A stretch of 64,000 nt of DNA, taken from the NCBI GenBank assembly GCA_965153455.1, contig OZ234494.1, forward strand, positions 4,774,001 through 4,838,000, in the 5' to 3' direction. The position numbers were made by a program, and so were the translations under genes. The DNA comes from Sphagnum compactum (taxonomy: Eukaryota; Bryophyta; Sphagnopsida; Sphagnales). Positions 24,466 to 36,156 of the stretch are shown one piece after another (positions within the stretch are counted from its first letter, which is position 1; every line of letters begins with the position of its first letter). The notes beneath the pieces are model-generated. The model saw nothing but the letters and a program-made list of their open reading frames with translations. It was not told the DNA's origin and did no database searches.

Positions 24466-25398
24466 TTAAAAAACATCAACAAAGTCCTTGTACTTCTTGG
24501 GAAGTTTGACAGGTGTTGGTTCCGATTGGGGGTTTGTGGTGTTGGCTGGGTTGACATGGATGGCGAAGACTTGAAGATTCTTAGCAGCCCGATAGAAAGG
24601 GACAGCTCTATCAACGAAGATCTGGACACGGTTGGTTTTTTGGGCAGAATTCTTGACAAGATTCTTGACAGGACAAGGTTTCGTTCTGACCAATCGGGGG
24701 TTCTTGACTGCAGGATTTGACATAATAGACTTGATAAAACTGGAATTGGTTCCGACCCTCTTTGGGTTCTCGACCACAGGGTTCTTGGCAGGACTGGACA
24801 AAGTGTTTTTCTGAGCGTGGGGTTCTTGAGAGGTGCATCGTTGTGCGCTGAAGGTGAGGGTTCTAGATCGCCAATCAATGATAGGGTTGTGTGCTTCTAG
24901 CCAAGGCAGACCAAGGATGATGGGATGGTGAGGGGTGGAAATGATGTTGAGAACAATCTTCTCCGTGTGCTTACCGATACAGAGTTCTAGAGGGGTTGTC
25001 TCGTGTGTGATTGCACCAGAAGCAATGGTTCTCCCATCAATAACCTCTACCGGAACAGGGGTTGACTTCTTGACCACAGGGATGTTGTGTTGGACGACAA
25101 ATGTTTGGTCGATGAAAGAAGAGGTGGCGCCGAAGTCCACCAAAGCTGACACTTGTGGTATGTCTTCTGGAATACGAATGATGTCCACATACTGAGTGAA
25201 ACTGGGACTGGGACCAACAGCGGAACAGGATCCTTTGCAAAGGTGGTGTTGGGTGAGATCCAGTCGCACGGCTCTAACTGTGACTGGATGTTCTTGTTTT
25301 CCAACTCCTGGGGAGTTTCCAGAGCTTGTACCTAAAGTTTGACAAGCTTTTGAGGGCATTGACGAGCTATATGCCCTGGGTTGCCACAGTAAAGACAT
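24466..25398 (-). pseudogene. pol: Chromovirus protease region frame
   Basis: A frame of 310 codons in the -1 register relative to gag. The aspartic protease block is VSALVDFGATSSFID (D88, F89, G90, A91), followed by PIILGLPWLEAHNPIIDW, typical of plant Ty3/gypsy proteases. The usual D-S/T-G-A has become D-F-G-A (codon TTC, 25134-25132), which probably disables the enzyme. The frame runs into the N-terminal RT linker (KKYKDFVDVF) and stops at TAA 24468-24466, while the downstream RT lies in the same frame. A Ser/Asn/Pro-rich spacer separates protease and RT. Confidence 0.85.
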
Positions 25399-26249
25399 AG
25401 ATTGTTTGTCCTTCGACGAAGTTTCTCGGCTTCCGTCAAAGATTTAAACTTAGCTGTGTCGATCTGCATCGGAGCAGGTCCAAAAGAGGCAGGTCGGGCA
25501 ACTAGTGTTGTTTGGGGAACTAAGGGGAGCGTAATAGGCCGACTGTTCCAAAGCTGGGCGTTGGAGGTGACTTTCTTTTTCTGGCGACGTTCGAACAGAC
25601 GATTATCGCACTGAATTGCCTGGGTGATGGCTTCACTGAAGGAAGAAGGGTCTGCAAGTGTCAACAAAAGATCTTGAACATCATCACGAAGCCCACAGCG
25701 AAACTGATCAATCAAGGCAGCTTCTCCCCAATTGACGTCACAGGCAAGCTGCCTGAATTCTGAAGCGTAGACGATGGCCGAACGTGTCCCTTGCTGGAGG
25801 CGACGCAGCTTGTTGGCTGAAGTCCTGGCCTTATCACTGTCCCCAAATACTGCTTCAAATTCCGCCATAAAGGCGTTGAAATCTTGTAGAAGAGGGGATG
25901 ATGTTTCCAGGATGGGAGCAAACCATGCTGCAGCTGTCCCAGTGAGTAGGGTTCCAACGAATCCTACACGAGTGGTGTCATCAAAATAACGACGGGGGTG
26001 TAGTTGCATGATCAGGCGTACCTGGCTAACAAAGCCTCGAAATTTGAGGCGCGTTCCATCAAACTTTTCTGGCAGACTTATCTTGGGTTCTTGGGCGGCC
26101 ATTGCAAGAGCAGGAAGTACTGGGGCAGGAGGTGGTGGCTGATTCTGTAGGCGGGTCACCGAGTCTCTAAGCATGGCATTTTCTTGTTGAAGGTGTTGAA
26201 GGGCGGCGAGGATTTGAGTGAGATTGATGTTGGATTCTGAGTTGTCCAT
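25332..26249 (-). CDS. gag: Chromovirus Gag polyprotein
   Basis: The frame is open from ATG 26249 to TAG 25332 (305 residues). It has a coiled-coil-like N-terminus (LAALQHLQQENAMLRDSV), the Ty3/gypsy capsid region (FVGTLLTGTAAAWFAPILE, FRQLACDVNWGEAALIDQF) and a single CCHC zinc knuckle near the end (CLYCGNPGHIARQC). Gag forms the particle and packages RNA. It appears intact. The pol frame overlaps its last part in the -1 register. I see no canonical slippery heptamer next to the TAG, so the offset may be a mutation rather than programmed frameshifting. Confidence 0.88.
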   Translation of the reverse strand: MDNSESNINLTQILAALQHLQQENAMLRDSVTRLQNQPPPPAPVLPALAMAAQEPKISLPEKFDGTRLKFRGFVSQVRLIMQLHPRRYFDDTTRVGFVGTLLTGTAAAWFAPILETSSPLLQDFNAFMAEFEAVFGDSDKARTSANKLRRLQQGTRSAIVYASEFRQLACDVNWGEAALIDQFRCGLRDDVQDLLLTLADPSSFSEAITQAIQCDNRLFERRQKKKVTSNAQLWNSRPITLPLVPQTTLVARPASFGPAPMQIDTAKFKSLTEAEKLRRRTNNLCLYCGNPGHIARQCPQKLVKL

Positions 26250-26287
26250 GGTGGTAGTTCTCACACTTTTGCGCTTTCAATCTTCAA

Positions 26288-26943
26288 ACTTGAAACTTCA
26301 GATGCTTGGATCTCTCTCAATACAAGTCCAAATGACATGAAATTTCTCTCACACATATATTCTTATATGATCTATAAGATCACAAAGTTACAGACCGAAA
26401 GAAACTTAAACAAAGGAGATATGACCAAAAAACCAGATCTGCACTTGAAACTTCAGATGCTTGGATCTCTCTCAATACAAGTCCAAATGACATGAAATTT
26501 CTCTCACATATATATTCCTATATGATCTATAAGATCACAAAGTTACAGACCCAGAAAAGCTTACACAAAGGAGATATGACCAAAAAACCAGATCTGCACT
26601 TGAAACTTCAGATGCTTGGATCTCTCTCAATACAAGTCCAAATGACATGAAATTTCTTTCACACGTATATTCCTATATGATCTATAAGATCACAAAGTTA
26701 CAGACCCAAAAAAGCTTACACAAAGGAGATATGACCAAAAAACCAGATCTGCACTTGAAACTTCAGATGCTTGAATCTCTCTCAATACAAGTCCAAATGA
26801 CATGAAATTTCTCTCACACATATATTCCTATATGATCTATAAGATCACAAAGTTACAAACCCAGAAAAGCTTACACAAAGGAGATATGACCAAAAAACCA
26901 GATCTGCACTTGAAACTTCAGATGCTTGGATCTCTCTCAAAAC
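26288..26943 (-). repeat. 155-bp tandem repeats in the retrotransposon leader
   Basis: On the plus strand, units start at 26288, 26443, 26598, 26753 and 26908, an exact 155-bp period, with four full copies and a short fifth. Each opens ACTTGAAACTTCAGATGCTT and ends AAAACCAGATCTGC. Copies differ at a few bases. They fill most of the space between the 5' LTR and gag, where RNA packaging or translation signals of LTR elements lie. Confidence 0.95.
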
Positions 26944-27069
26944 ATATCCTTTTCTTTTGAAACTTTGAGAGTAGAAGCGTCCTATAGTCTTCTATAACCT
27001 TTCCAAGTTTCACTCCAATATACCTCTAGCTACTTACTGAAACAACAAAACAAACAAACAAGAAGAAGG

Positions 27070-27079
27070 AGCAGATCAA
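27070..27079 (-). promoter_or_regulatory. Primer-binding site, apparently self-primed
   Basis: Two bases inside the 5' LTR edge, the element-sense strand reads TTGATCTGCT. It does not resemble the initiator-Met tRNA complement (TGGTATCAGAGC) used by most plant Ty3/gypsy elements. It is the exact complement of AGCAGATCAA, which occurs in the same LTR at 27162-27153, 33 bp downstream of a TATA box, i.e. where the transcript should begin. This is the arrangement of self-priming Tf1/sushi chromoviruses. Confidence 0.6.
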
Positions 27080-27081
27080 AC

Positions 27082-27348
27082 TGTTATGGACCGACTAGAA
27101 ACAAGTGGAGAATTACAAGACAAGACAAGCTTTATTGATCCATCAACTGGTGTTGATCTGCTAAAGGGTTGTTCCCCAGACTATCTTCTTTTATAACCCT
27201 GAGCCATACTAGTCCCAAAATATCCTAGGCCATGATATTGCCAAAAGTATCCCAAAATATCCTAGGCCATGATATTGCCAAAAGTATCCCAAAATATCCT
27301 AGAACATGACATTGCCAAAAGTATCCCAAAATATCCTAGGCCATGACA
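27082..27348 (-). repeat. 5' LTR of the chromovirus
   Basis: It is 267 bp, one base different from the left LTR. In element sense it contains the 37-bp repeats first, then a TATA box (TATAAAA, 27195-27189), a likely transcript start near 27162 and an AATAAA poly(A) signal at 27136-27131, so U3, a short R and U5 can be placed. Confidence 0.95.
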
Positions 27349-27353
27349 CCTAA
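27349..27353. repeat. Target-site duplication CCTAA, right copy
   Basis: It matches 21273-21277 exactly and marks the right edge of the insertion. Confidence 0.93.
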
Positions 27354-30300
27354 ACCATTTTGTGACAAATTGTTTCCCATGAGAGAACAGTTGTGGAAAA
27401 TCGCATAAAAGTTTTGTGCCTATAAAAAATCTTTTATTATATATGTTACTAGTTTCTTAACACAAATAACCCCAATAAAATTATATTTTCTTATTTTTTC
27501 ATCCCATTTGTTAAAAGTAACCAAATAACATAAACCCAATTTTTACACATTCACCTTAGCTTCTCCCATAAGTTGATTATTTGAAGAAAATTATTCCTAC
27601 CATGGTTGCCAAATGTTAATAATTTTTAAAAAAAATTATAATTAAATTTTTATCATCACTAGGTTCTTGTCCATCACATTACCCTAAACACCAAGTGCTA
27701 GAATAACCAAGGTAGTCTTCAATATTGGAAATGTTTTTTATACCTTTGCATTGTACTACAACTACTCATTAAACTAAGTACCAATTCTTCTCCCACAAGC
27801 ATGTCACTATCATTGCCACTAACCATCTTAGGTCATGTTAATATTTTGTAGATATGAAATACAAGACAATGGACCATATTCATTGTGATCAAAACACTCA
27901 AACACACACACAACCATTTTGAGAAATCATGTCCATGGCAATCAAACTATTATACAACTATAGCTCCAAAATAATTAACTTTGCTACAATTGTCCCATGG
28001 AAATATCAGGAATTAATAAATAAAATGCCATATCACAAAATTAGGTAGTTGTATTGTGATTGTAAGTTAGTTGCAAAATGAACATCTATACCTTAGAATG
28101 TACACATTGTAAATATAGTTGTAACTAACCATCTTTGACATTGTTGACAAGTTACATTTTAGTAACTTGTGACAATTACATTACAACTAAGGTAAATGTA
28201 GCACCCAATCAACAATTACTTTGCAACTAGTGTACGGCCTTGACACATATGATCAAGCCACATGTATACATTTTCACTGCCCATTAGATATAACATTATC
28301 AACTTGTTTGCAATTAGTTGTGAACTACAATTCCCATTGATATAACTAGTTGTGCCACTAGGTTGTCACTATTTAAGTATTATACTTTCATTATTTTATG
28401 ACTATTTTTCAACTATTTTATTATTAGTTTTCCACTACATTGCAACTCATAACCTCATGTTACCCTACAAACCTACCATACCATAAAATTCATTAAAATG
28501 AAAATCTACTTTTGAAATGAAAATTTTAAAATGTGTATATTACAAATTCAATTAAGGTGTAATATGGATATGCCTTTACATACCTTGATATCGTATAGGT
28601 TGAAGGTTCTTATTCTTGTTATTGAAGGTTGAAAGTTTATGATTTATGTTTTGCGAGATGTTTATTTGCATATATATTAAAGAAAAATGGTACAAGAAAA
28701 TCTTTTATTCTCTTAAAAATAGTGTAATTTACAATGATGAAGGATTTATGTGGGGTGAATTTTTTTTATGGGAATCATGTTGTGGCTTTTGTTTGAGTAT
28801 TGGAATTTTTAATTTAGAAGGTTGAATGGAAATGAAATTAATTTGATTAAACACACATTTTTTTGGGTGCATTTATGATATTTTTGTTGTTCTTGTGTTA
28901 TAAGGTCGAACCTTGATCATGTTTGAATCCATCAGAATTAAAGTTGTGCATACAATGCAAGGTTTTTTCAAAAATGAAAGGGTGGTCTTATTTGAAAAAT
29001 ATAGTTTTGAATAGAAGAACATGCACATGTGATGTTGTATAATTTGGTTAGGTTGTTAATAATTATGTAATTGAATGTGTTGTTGTTTGTTGTGTAGTAA
29101 TCCAAACCGATACATGTAAGAAAGCAAATTTCAAAACAACAATGGTGAAGTAAGAGATCAAATATGGCAAATTCTAACCTCAATACTCCAAGAGTGTAAT
29201 GCATTTTATTTTAATAACCACCATTGTATGCAAATGTAGTTGATTGTAATTTAATTTCTATCAATGTTATGTGTGTTTCCATTTTAGTGATAAATATGTT
29301 TTGTTAGTGGCACTATAGTTGTAAACTAATTTTATTTAAGTTGAAAGGATGGACATTTAGATATCTTTTTGCATTGCAATGTTATGTATATGTTATTGAT
29401 CTCATTTCACATGTGACATTGAATGTCATAATATGGTAGATTTCAAACAAACAAGGTTAAATGAAGAAATTAAGGTTCAAGTTCCATTTCAACAAAAATA
29501 AATAAATAAAAAATTTATAGAACATAATGTTTTAGATGACAATATGTGGTTGTTTAGGTAGAAATTTTTTTTTGCTATAAATAGCTTTGGCAATAAATCT
29601 AGATTTATAGTCAAATTATATTTCAATAAAAAATCTTTAAAAAAATGCTTTTGTAATTCATTTTCCAACCTTGAATGTTAATGAATACAATTTTAGATCC
29701 ATATTATGTTTATAAATAGTGATGGAATGTAGTTTTGCACTTGTTATCATAATTTGGACAATGATAATGTGTGTGCAAGGTCTACACAATGACGTTGTAA
29801 GTTGTAATTTAGTTGTCCAATTCCACTAAAATCAATTGCCATACAATTACATTGGAACCCATAACTAAACATTTAGTTGCAAAGGACATCAATAGACTTT
29901 ATTTGTCAATGGATGAATGAAAAGTCAAGTAAACATTAAGTTTGATGATGGATGAACGAAAGGTCATGCAACTTAGGTTTGTTGATGGATGAATAAAAAA
30001 TCGCACAAAAATTAGGGTTGTCAATGGATGAACCTACCTAGTAAAAATTCCATAGTAGTTACCTAATTGCCATTTGCAAATTGGGTACATTGCAATTACA
30101 CACAAAAACAACCTTGTGTTGATGTGAGTTGTCACATAGTTGCCCATTAGTTGTAACCATTAATAGCTTTCCACTGCACTTGTAAGTTGCAAATAAGTTA
30201 CAATAGAAATCAAAGTTCATCATTGGTGAATGGATGAAAATCAACATTGGCATGACATTATAATGGTAGTTGCAAACTAGTTGCATTAAAGTTGCACAAT

Positions 30301-32518
30301 AGTTATTTTTGCATAGTTGCAATTGAGTTGCATGGATTTCATACATATATGGTTCCACATACGGTGAGTTACATCTGTTGCAACTCATGTTGTAAAAATA
30401 CATTGAGTTGCAATAAAGTTATAAGAAGTCATTGCAACTCAAAACCCAATTGGAAGGCTAATAGCAAATCACTTTATTTTTCATAATGAACACACACCCA
30501 CATACACACTTCCAATCAATCATTCATATAAGGAACCATAATACATTATTGAAGAAAAAACCCCTCTTCCATCAATTCCACCCTTTTTTTATTCTTTGAA
30601 ATTATGCTAAGGCAATTATCTTCCAAGCTCGGTAAGGATCCTTTGGTCCTATCCTTTTTTTGGTAGTCTATCTCGAGATATTTCTATTTAATATCCTTAA
30701 TTCAGTTTTTTTCTAGCCATTATGTCGATTATTTCAATTGGCCTTTTTTTCCTAGTAATTATGTTTCTTTAGAAAAGAACATAAGGTCATGTGTTAGTTT
30801 CTACCCATTTCATCACTAGAATATTGTAGCAAAAGTGAAGTAAAAAAATACTTGCATTAAAAGATTGAAGCTTGAGCAAGTTTTTTATTTTGCCATTTGA
30901 GGCCTTCAAAGGTAGTTGCAGAATACTATAGACCATATCGATTAGTAATTTGGCAACTTTCAATCATTAATGTATATAATTTTAAACTTGTATTGGATAT
31001 CACAAATATGGATTCATTTAAGTGAAGTTAACACAATCGTTTTTTCAAGAATGAAGAAAACACAACAAAATGAGGAATGGTCAATCCTAAATTTATTGTG
31101 CTAATCCTTCTTAATTGAATATGTACTTTATTTCATAATGTGTTTATAATTTTTTTTGAAACTTTAGAGCATTACACATTGAAGCTTAGTAACATTTTAA
31201 TAGGTCAAAAAATCAAGTGTAATAATATTTTATTTGTGAATATATGGAATCATAATTTGTTCAAAAAAATTCACAATGGCACAATCCATTTTGATATTTA
31301 AAATGATGTTTTTCAAGACCAATCTTTAATAAAAAGTATTTAAAAGGGACTTAAAAAATCATGGCCCAAATTCAAATTTTAAAAAACTGTTAACTTTAAC
31401 ATCATTTGAATCAATTTAAGAATCAAACCAATTTATCAAACTTAAAATATGTTCCAAATATTTTGGTTATATGGACTTTTGAAATGAACTCTCAACTATC
31501 TTTTTTGGCCCACCCTAGTGTTCTAACACCCCTAATTGCAAACACCCCAACAAAAGACAATAATTCTAAAATACTTGCATAAAAACCAAAATGCTAAACA
31601 AAACCACATGTGTATGTGATGAAAGAGGAAACCAAAACCTTTTGAGGTTTGAAATCTCCACCACATTCACATGAGCTAAAAGATTCTTTTTTTGCATAAA
31701 TGATGGTCCTTAATCAAATTTTTGTGCTTTTCAATCATATTTGCCTCACATGTTGGAAAATTGATTATGGCTTTAGACTTCAAAGGTCCATCACACCCAA
31801 CACGAGCATCATATATAGGAACAATTTAGTCACAATATATTGTCAAAATGGAAATTGCAAATGCCCACACTATCACACAACCAAACATTTTAATTATTGA
31901 TTTTCTACAAAAGATAGGTAACATTAATTCATGACATATAACATTAGGTCTTCTAGAAATGCACGGTGTGCAAGATATGTTTTTGTTTGTCACCTCCATT
32001 TTCTATCACCTTTTGTATAAAAAAGAATCCTTGGATATTTTGTATTGCCTTGAATGTTTATGAAAAACATGGTTTTTCGAAGCCTTTGTAATGTGTTTTT
32101 TCTTATATCTCACAAACCCCTTATTGTTCCCCTAGGTTAGAAATTTGGCATCATGTTTTAATGGAGTAGGGTGACACACAACACGTTACATCATTTGTGG
32201 GTTGTTGAATTTATTGTTGCTCCATCATTGACAAAAATAAATGCCTAATGACTTGACATATAACAAGAAGGAGATTATATATTTTGGTTGGCCAAGATTT
32301 GTGGAGTGAAAGCCCCAAGCTACATCTACTTCAATGTTAATGCCTTTTGTAATCCAAATTCAGCTTTAGTTGGAAATACTAAAATTTAAATCATCTTCTT
32401 GACCATAAATTGTTGTTGTAGGTTGAATGGCACTTGTGGATGTCATCAAAAGCCTGTGAATATAAAAGGTTTTTTCTTTTAACAAATGCATCCAAAGAAA
32501 ATTGATTAAAAAGAAAGA

Positions 32519-32551
32519 GGGGGGGGGGGGGGGGGGGTGGGGGGGCGGGGG
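32519..32551 (+). repeat. Guanine homopolymer tract
   Basis: About 30 consecutive bases are G with single T and C interruptions. It could fold into a G-quadruplex, and its length in the assembly is uncertain. Confidence 0.8.
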
Positions 32552-33871
32552 CAAGCACATTAGGCTAGAAAAAAAATGGTCTTTTGTGGAAGTCCATTTG
32601 AAGTGTAAAGTACATTATCTAAGCCGCCAAATACGTTGATTGATATGGCCCATGTGGCAAGTTGTCATGACATATTTATCATAAAGATTGGCATAATAGA
32701 TTAACTTAACATATCATAATCTTATATTCGAAAGATGAACGTCTAAACTAAATTAATTTTAATGAATAAAAAACTTCTTAATTAAACCAAAACTTGATTT
32801 ACATATCATATTTGACCATGAACATTGTTGCAAATTGTCTTCTTTAATAATGTCATCACACCATGTTATTATTGAATCCTTTACTCATTAAAATGACATT
32901 ATATGAAGGTGTACTGAATCTTCATTTATTGTTGACTAGGACAAAGTTTTTCAAGTACTACTTTAAAAGTCAATAAGAAATTGGATACCAAAGATTTTTC
33001 CATGAGATCCCATTCCATCATTTGCACATATAAATTGGTATATTATAATAAGAAAATTTTGACAAAAAAAAATACAAAACCAATTAGAAATTGTCTATTT
33101 TTCTCATTGTCTTTTGGGCCCAAATTAGTGTTGGGCAAGTATATGGATGTGACTTTGGTATATAGATTAGTCGCATACATCAAAGTACGATGACTAATCT
33201 ATATTTGATCAAATCAAAAAACAAATGTCAAACTATATTGTTATGTAGAATTATGAGTAATTATTGTACATGATTATGTCATTTTGAATGCATTTCAAGT
33301 CCCTTACAAGTTAAACAAAACAATGAAAACATATATTTTAGAAATGCTTTTGATTAGTTATTCTATACTCATTAGATTCATATACAATTAATCCATATTT
33401 TTCCATAGTATATTAAAATTATTGTAATGTAAACATATTAGCAACTTGCAACATTAATGTAATCTTTTACACTAAAATGTGAAAAACCAAACACTAATTA
33501 CACTTACTATGCTTCCTTTTAATGTGACTACACACAAGTTTAGTTTAGTAACATCAAGAATCATCAAACATGTGATTAACTATTGTTGGTGAAAAGAAAA
33601 TGAACTTAAAAATAAAATTTTAATGCTTTTTAGACTATCTCAGTTTTTTTTTATATGTAAGTAAAATAATTACACATAATTAATTATTCTTTGAAAATTT
33701 AAAATACCACCCAATACTAATAAATGTTAGTGCTGGTAGGGTATAAGTAAAGTATATGCTAATCTAGTGTTGGTGTATGGGTGTCTGCAAAATTGAAATA
33801 TTAGATGTGGAAACTCCTACCAAATCTATCAATTAATTGCTTGGACAAGGACAAGAGGAATTTAACCTAAT

Positions 33872-34163
33872 TTTGTTGGCCTTGCCTACCAAGGCAATTA
33901 GAGTATAGGTAGTAGCTTAAGGGGTTTTGGCCCCTAGGTAATAATAGTAGGTCTATTTTTATACAAGGATTGTAGAAAGATGATATTTTGGCTATTGTGT
34001 TGAAACTTGAGATTAGTTATTATAGAGTTATAATAATATCTTGAAGGCATTTTGGTTTCGTTTACATGATTTTTTTGAAGATTAATATATTTTTGCATGG
34101 TGAAATATTTGAGTTTTTCCATAATTCTTCTTCTTTTTGCCTTAAGATACTTTTTAATGTAAG
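33872..34163 (+). repeat. Dispersed repeat, copy A
   Basis: It starts TTTGTTGGCCTTGCCTACCA and runs to about AATGTAA at 34163. The inverse complement of 46128-46444 matches it along the whole length. It contains TATTATAACTCTATAATAAC-like and CCTAGGTAATAATAG-like segments. On the minus strand it carries a short frame whose counterpart is also open in copy B. The element type is not recognised. Confidence 0.75.
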
Positions 34164-36156
34164 TGGCAAGTCCACAAGTGTACCCATCTCTTATTGCTTT
34201 TGTTGTCTCCTTAGTTTTGTCTCTTTCCAAATAGTTTTAGGGAAAAATGATGCGTTTTCTATCTCTTTTTGGACTTTCTTAGCTCCTCTCATTTATCCCT
34301 TTTTCTTTGTCTTTTTTTTTTTTTTTTTTTGGTTTGTTGTTGTTGTGCACATGTCACCTTAAATCTTCAAAATCTCATTTTTGCAATTCAGGTGTCTTTT
34401 GAAAACACCATGTCACATATTTCACTTCGATATAACATTGGCTAATTTTTCTTATTAAATTCCTAATTTCCCAACTATACTAACTTCATTTTAACATTGA
34501 CACACAAGCAGAGGGGTGGGTTTGTTAATCACCCCAAAACATAAGAAGGAGTTCATTGCAACAAGAAAAAAGCTCTCAAAAAACAAACTTTTGCACAACT
34601 ATATATTAATATGGATCCCTTAATAGAAAGCTTCACTAAAGATCTCACATGAGAGAGGGAAATATTTAAAAAATAAAAATAAAAATAAATAAATATATAG
34701 AAGGAAAAAAAAAGAAAAAAAAAAAAAAGAAAAGAGGAAGAAAGAAGGAAGCAAAAACGAAAAGGAGGGGAATTTTATTTTATTTTAAAAAATTGAGTTC
34801 TTAAATTAGAACTTAAAAATTTCTCTTTTCTCTCTCTCTCTCTCTCAACCACCATAATTTGATCCCAACAAAGGCTAGATTGACCCAGCACCCACCAGTG
34901 CACCATCCAGGATGGATGAATGAATGAATGAAGGTAAATAGTGACCAAAATGTGTTTGTTGAACATGAATAATTTTGGATGGATGGAAATAAATAAAGAA
35001 TCTTGGATGGATGTGAGATGAATTGTTGTTGAAGGGCCTTGAAATGCCTGAGTATGGATGAAGCTGCTCTTAGACTACTTGAGGGATGGATGGATGGATG
35101 GATGGATGGATGGATGAATGGATTTTACATTGTAGTTTAGAAGACAAAATTTGTGAAAGATGATGTGTGAAGAGTGTTGACAAGATTCAGTCACCAACTA
35201 ACTTCTGTTTGCAACTTTCTTTGCATTTGTATTTGAGACACTTGGACATCAAAGGTAACACTCCTAATTGGATCTCAAAACTCAGCAGACTAACTTACCA
35301 TGCTTTTGGTTCTTTTGTAGTTGTACATGATGAAGAAGAAGAAGAAGATGATGATGATGATGATGATGATGTTCGCCCACCCAAACCTCAGCTGCTGGCC
35401 ACTGGCCCCACCCCAAGTCTTGTCAGAAGGATGAACCAGTTGAATCCAAATTTAAGATTGCAACAACAACAACTTCAGCTAGTAGGTGGAATTCCAAAAA
35501 GCTTCCAACTTCAGCAGGCTTTTGGTACCACCCACCTAATCATTCTTATGTAGTACGTCACAAATTCTGGTCCATCATGCATTTAGCAGGAGCAGCAGCA
35601 GTCACGATAGCAGCCAGTAGACTCAATTTGAGTGGCAGCAGCTCCATTAGAGATCTGCAAACACCAACAACAGCAAAAATAAATCCAGGTGCTACTAGCT
35701 AGAAGAGGTGGGTGGTTTTTGCCTTTCTCCATTCCTGCAGAATTCATGTAGATATCGAAACAAGTAAATCTGTGCACAAATCAACTTGCACAATGTACAA
35801 ACATTGTGTTCATGTACGTGATTGGATTGGAATTGGATCCATTTTAGAGGGCAGTTTGGCAATGGCTCCATGTCTCGTCAAAGTTCTAAAGCATGTTTGT
35901 GTCATGTTTTGGAGTAGAACTCTTCAGAGAAAGAGACTACAAGGCCATGACCAGTGTCTCTTGTTGAAAATTGGGGTGATTTTTAATTAGTTTGAGACTT
36001 CTTGTGGTCTGATCTTTCTTGATGACAATTTTAGCTGTGGGACTGGGCCTGTGAATGAACAAAGGATCTTCAAGAGATATTTTTAGTTCTCAAATGTTCC
36101 ATGTTCAACTTCACTGATTGATGCTCTGCTTGTTGTTTTATCACCAGCACCAGGGG

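Larger units (their letters stand above)
21278..27348 (-). mobile_element. Complete Ty3/gypsy LTR retrotransposon, chromovirus, coding-defective
   Basis: The element is 6,071 bp on the minus strand: 5' LTR 27082-27348, leader with 155-bp repeats, gag, protease, reverse transcriptase, RNase H, integrase, chromodomain, 3' LTR 21278-21544. The domain order with integrase after RNase H, and the C-terminal chromodomain, place it among chromoviruses. LTRs begin TGT and end ACA and the insertion is flanked by CCTAA. The LTRs differ at one base (21521 region GG versus GA), so the insertion is recent. The coding region carries an in-frame stop before RT, a frame change and a stop between RT and RNase H, and changed catalytic or metal-binding residues in protease, RT and integrase. 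It could therefore only move with proteins supplied by another copy. Confidence 0.96.
27354..36156. other. AT-rich intergenic DNA and upstream region of the hexosaminidase gene
   Basis: About 8.8 kb with no recognised coding region. It contains a G-run (32519-32551), a dispersed repeat (33872-34163), T- and A-runs (about 34310-34331, 34700-34735), a CT run (34831-34846), GATG repeats (about 35086-35118) and a GAA/GAT run (35333-35370). The frame at 35167-35553 (128 codons) encodes an acidic run made by that microsatellite and has no family signature. It may fall in the leader or promoter of the hexosaminidase gene. Confidence 0.55.

Noticed and set aside
24436-25989. Plus-strand frames of 60-94 codons inside the retrotransposon
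   Set aside because: They are antisense shadows of gag and protease coding sequence.
35167-35553. A 128-codon frame with an acidic run upstream of HEXO
   Set aside because: The acidic run comes from a GAA/GAT microsatellite and the rest matches no family I know; more likely leader or intergenic.
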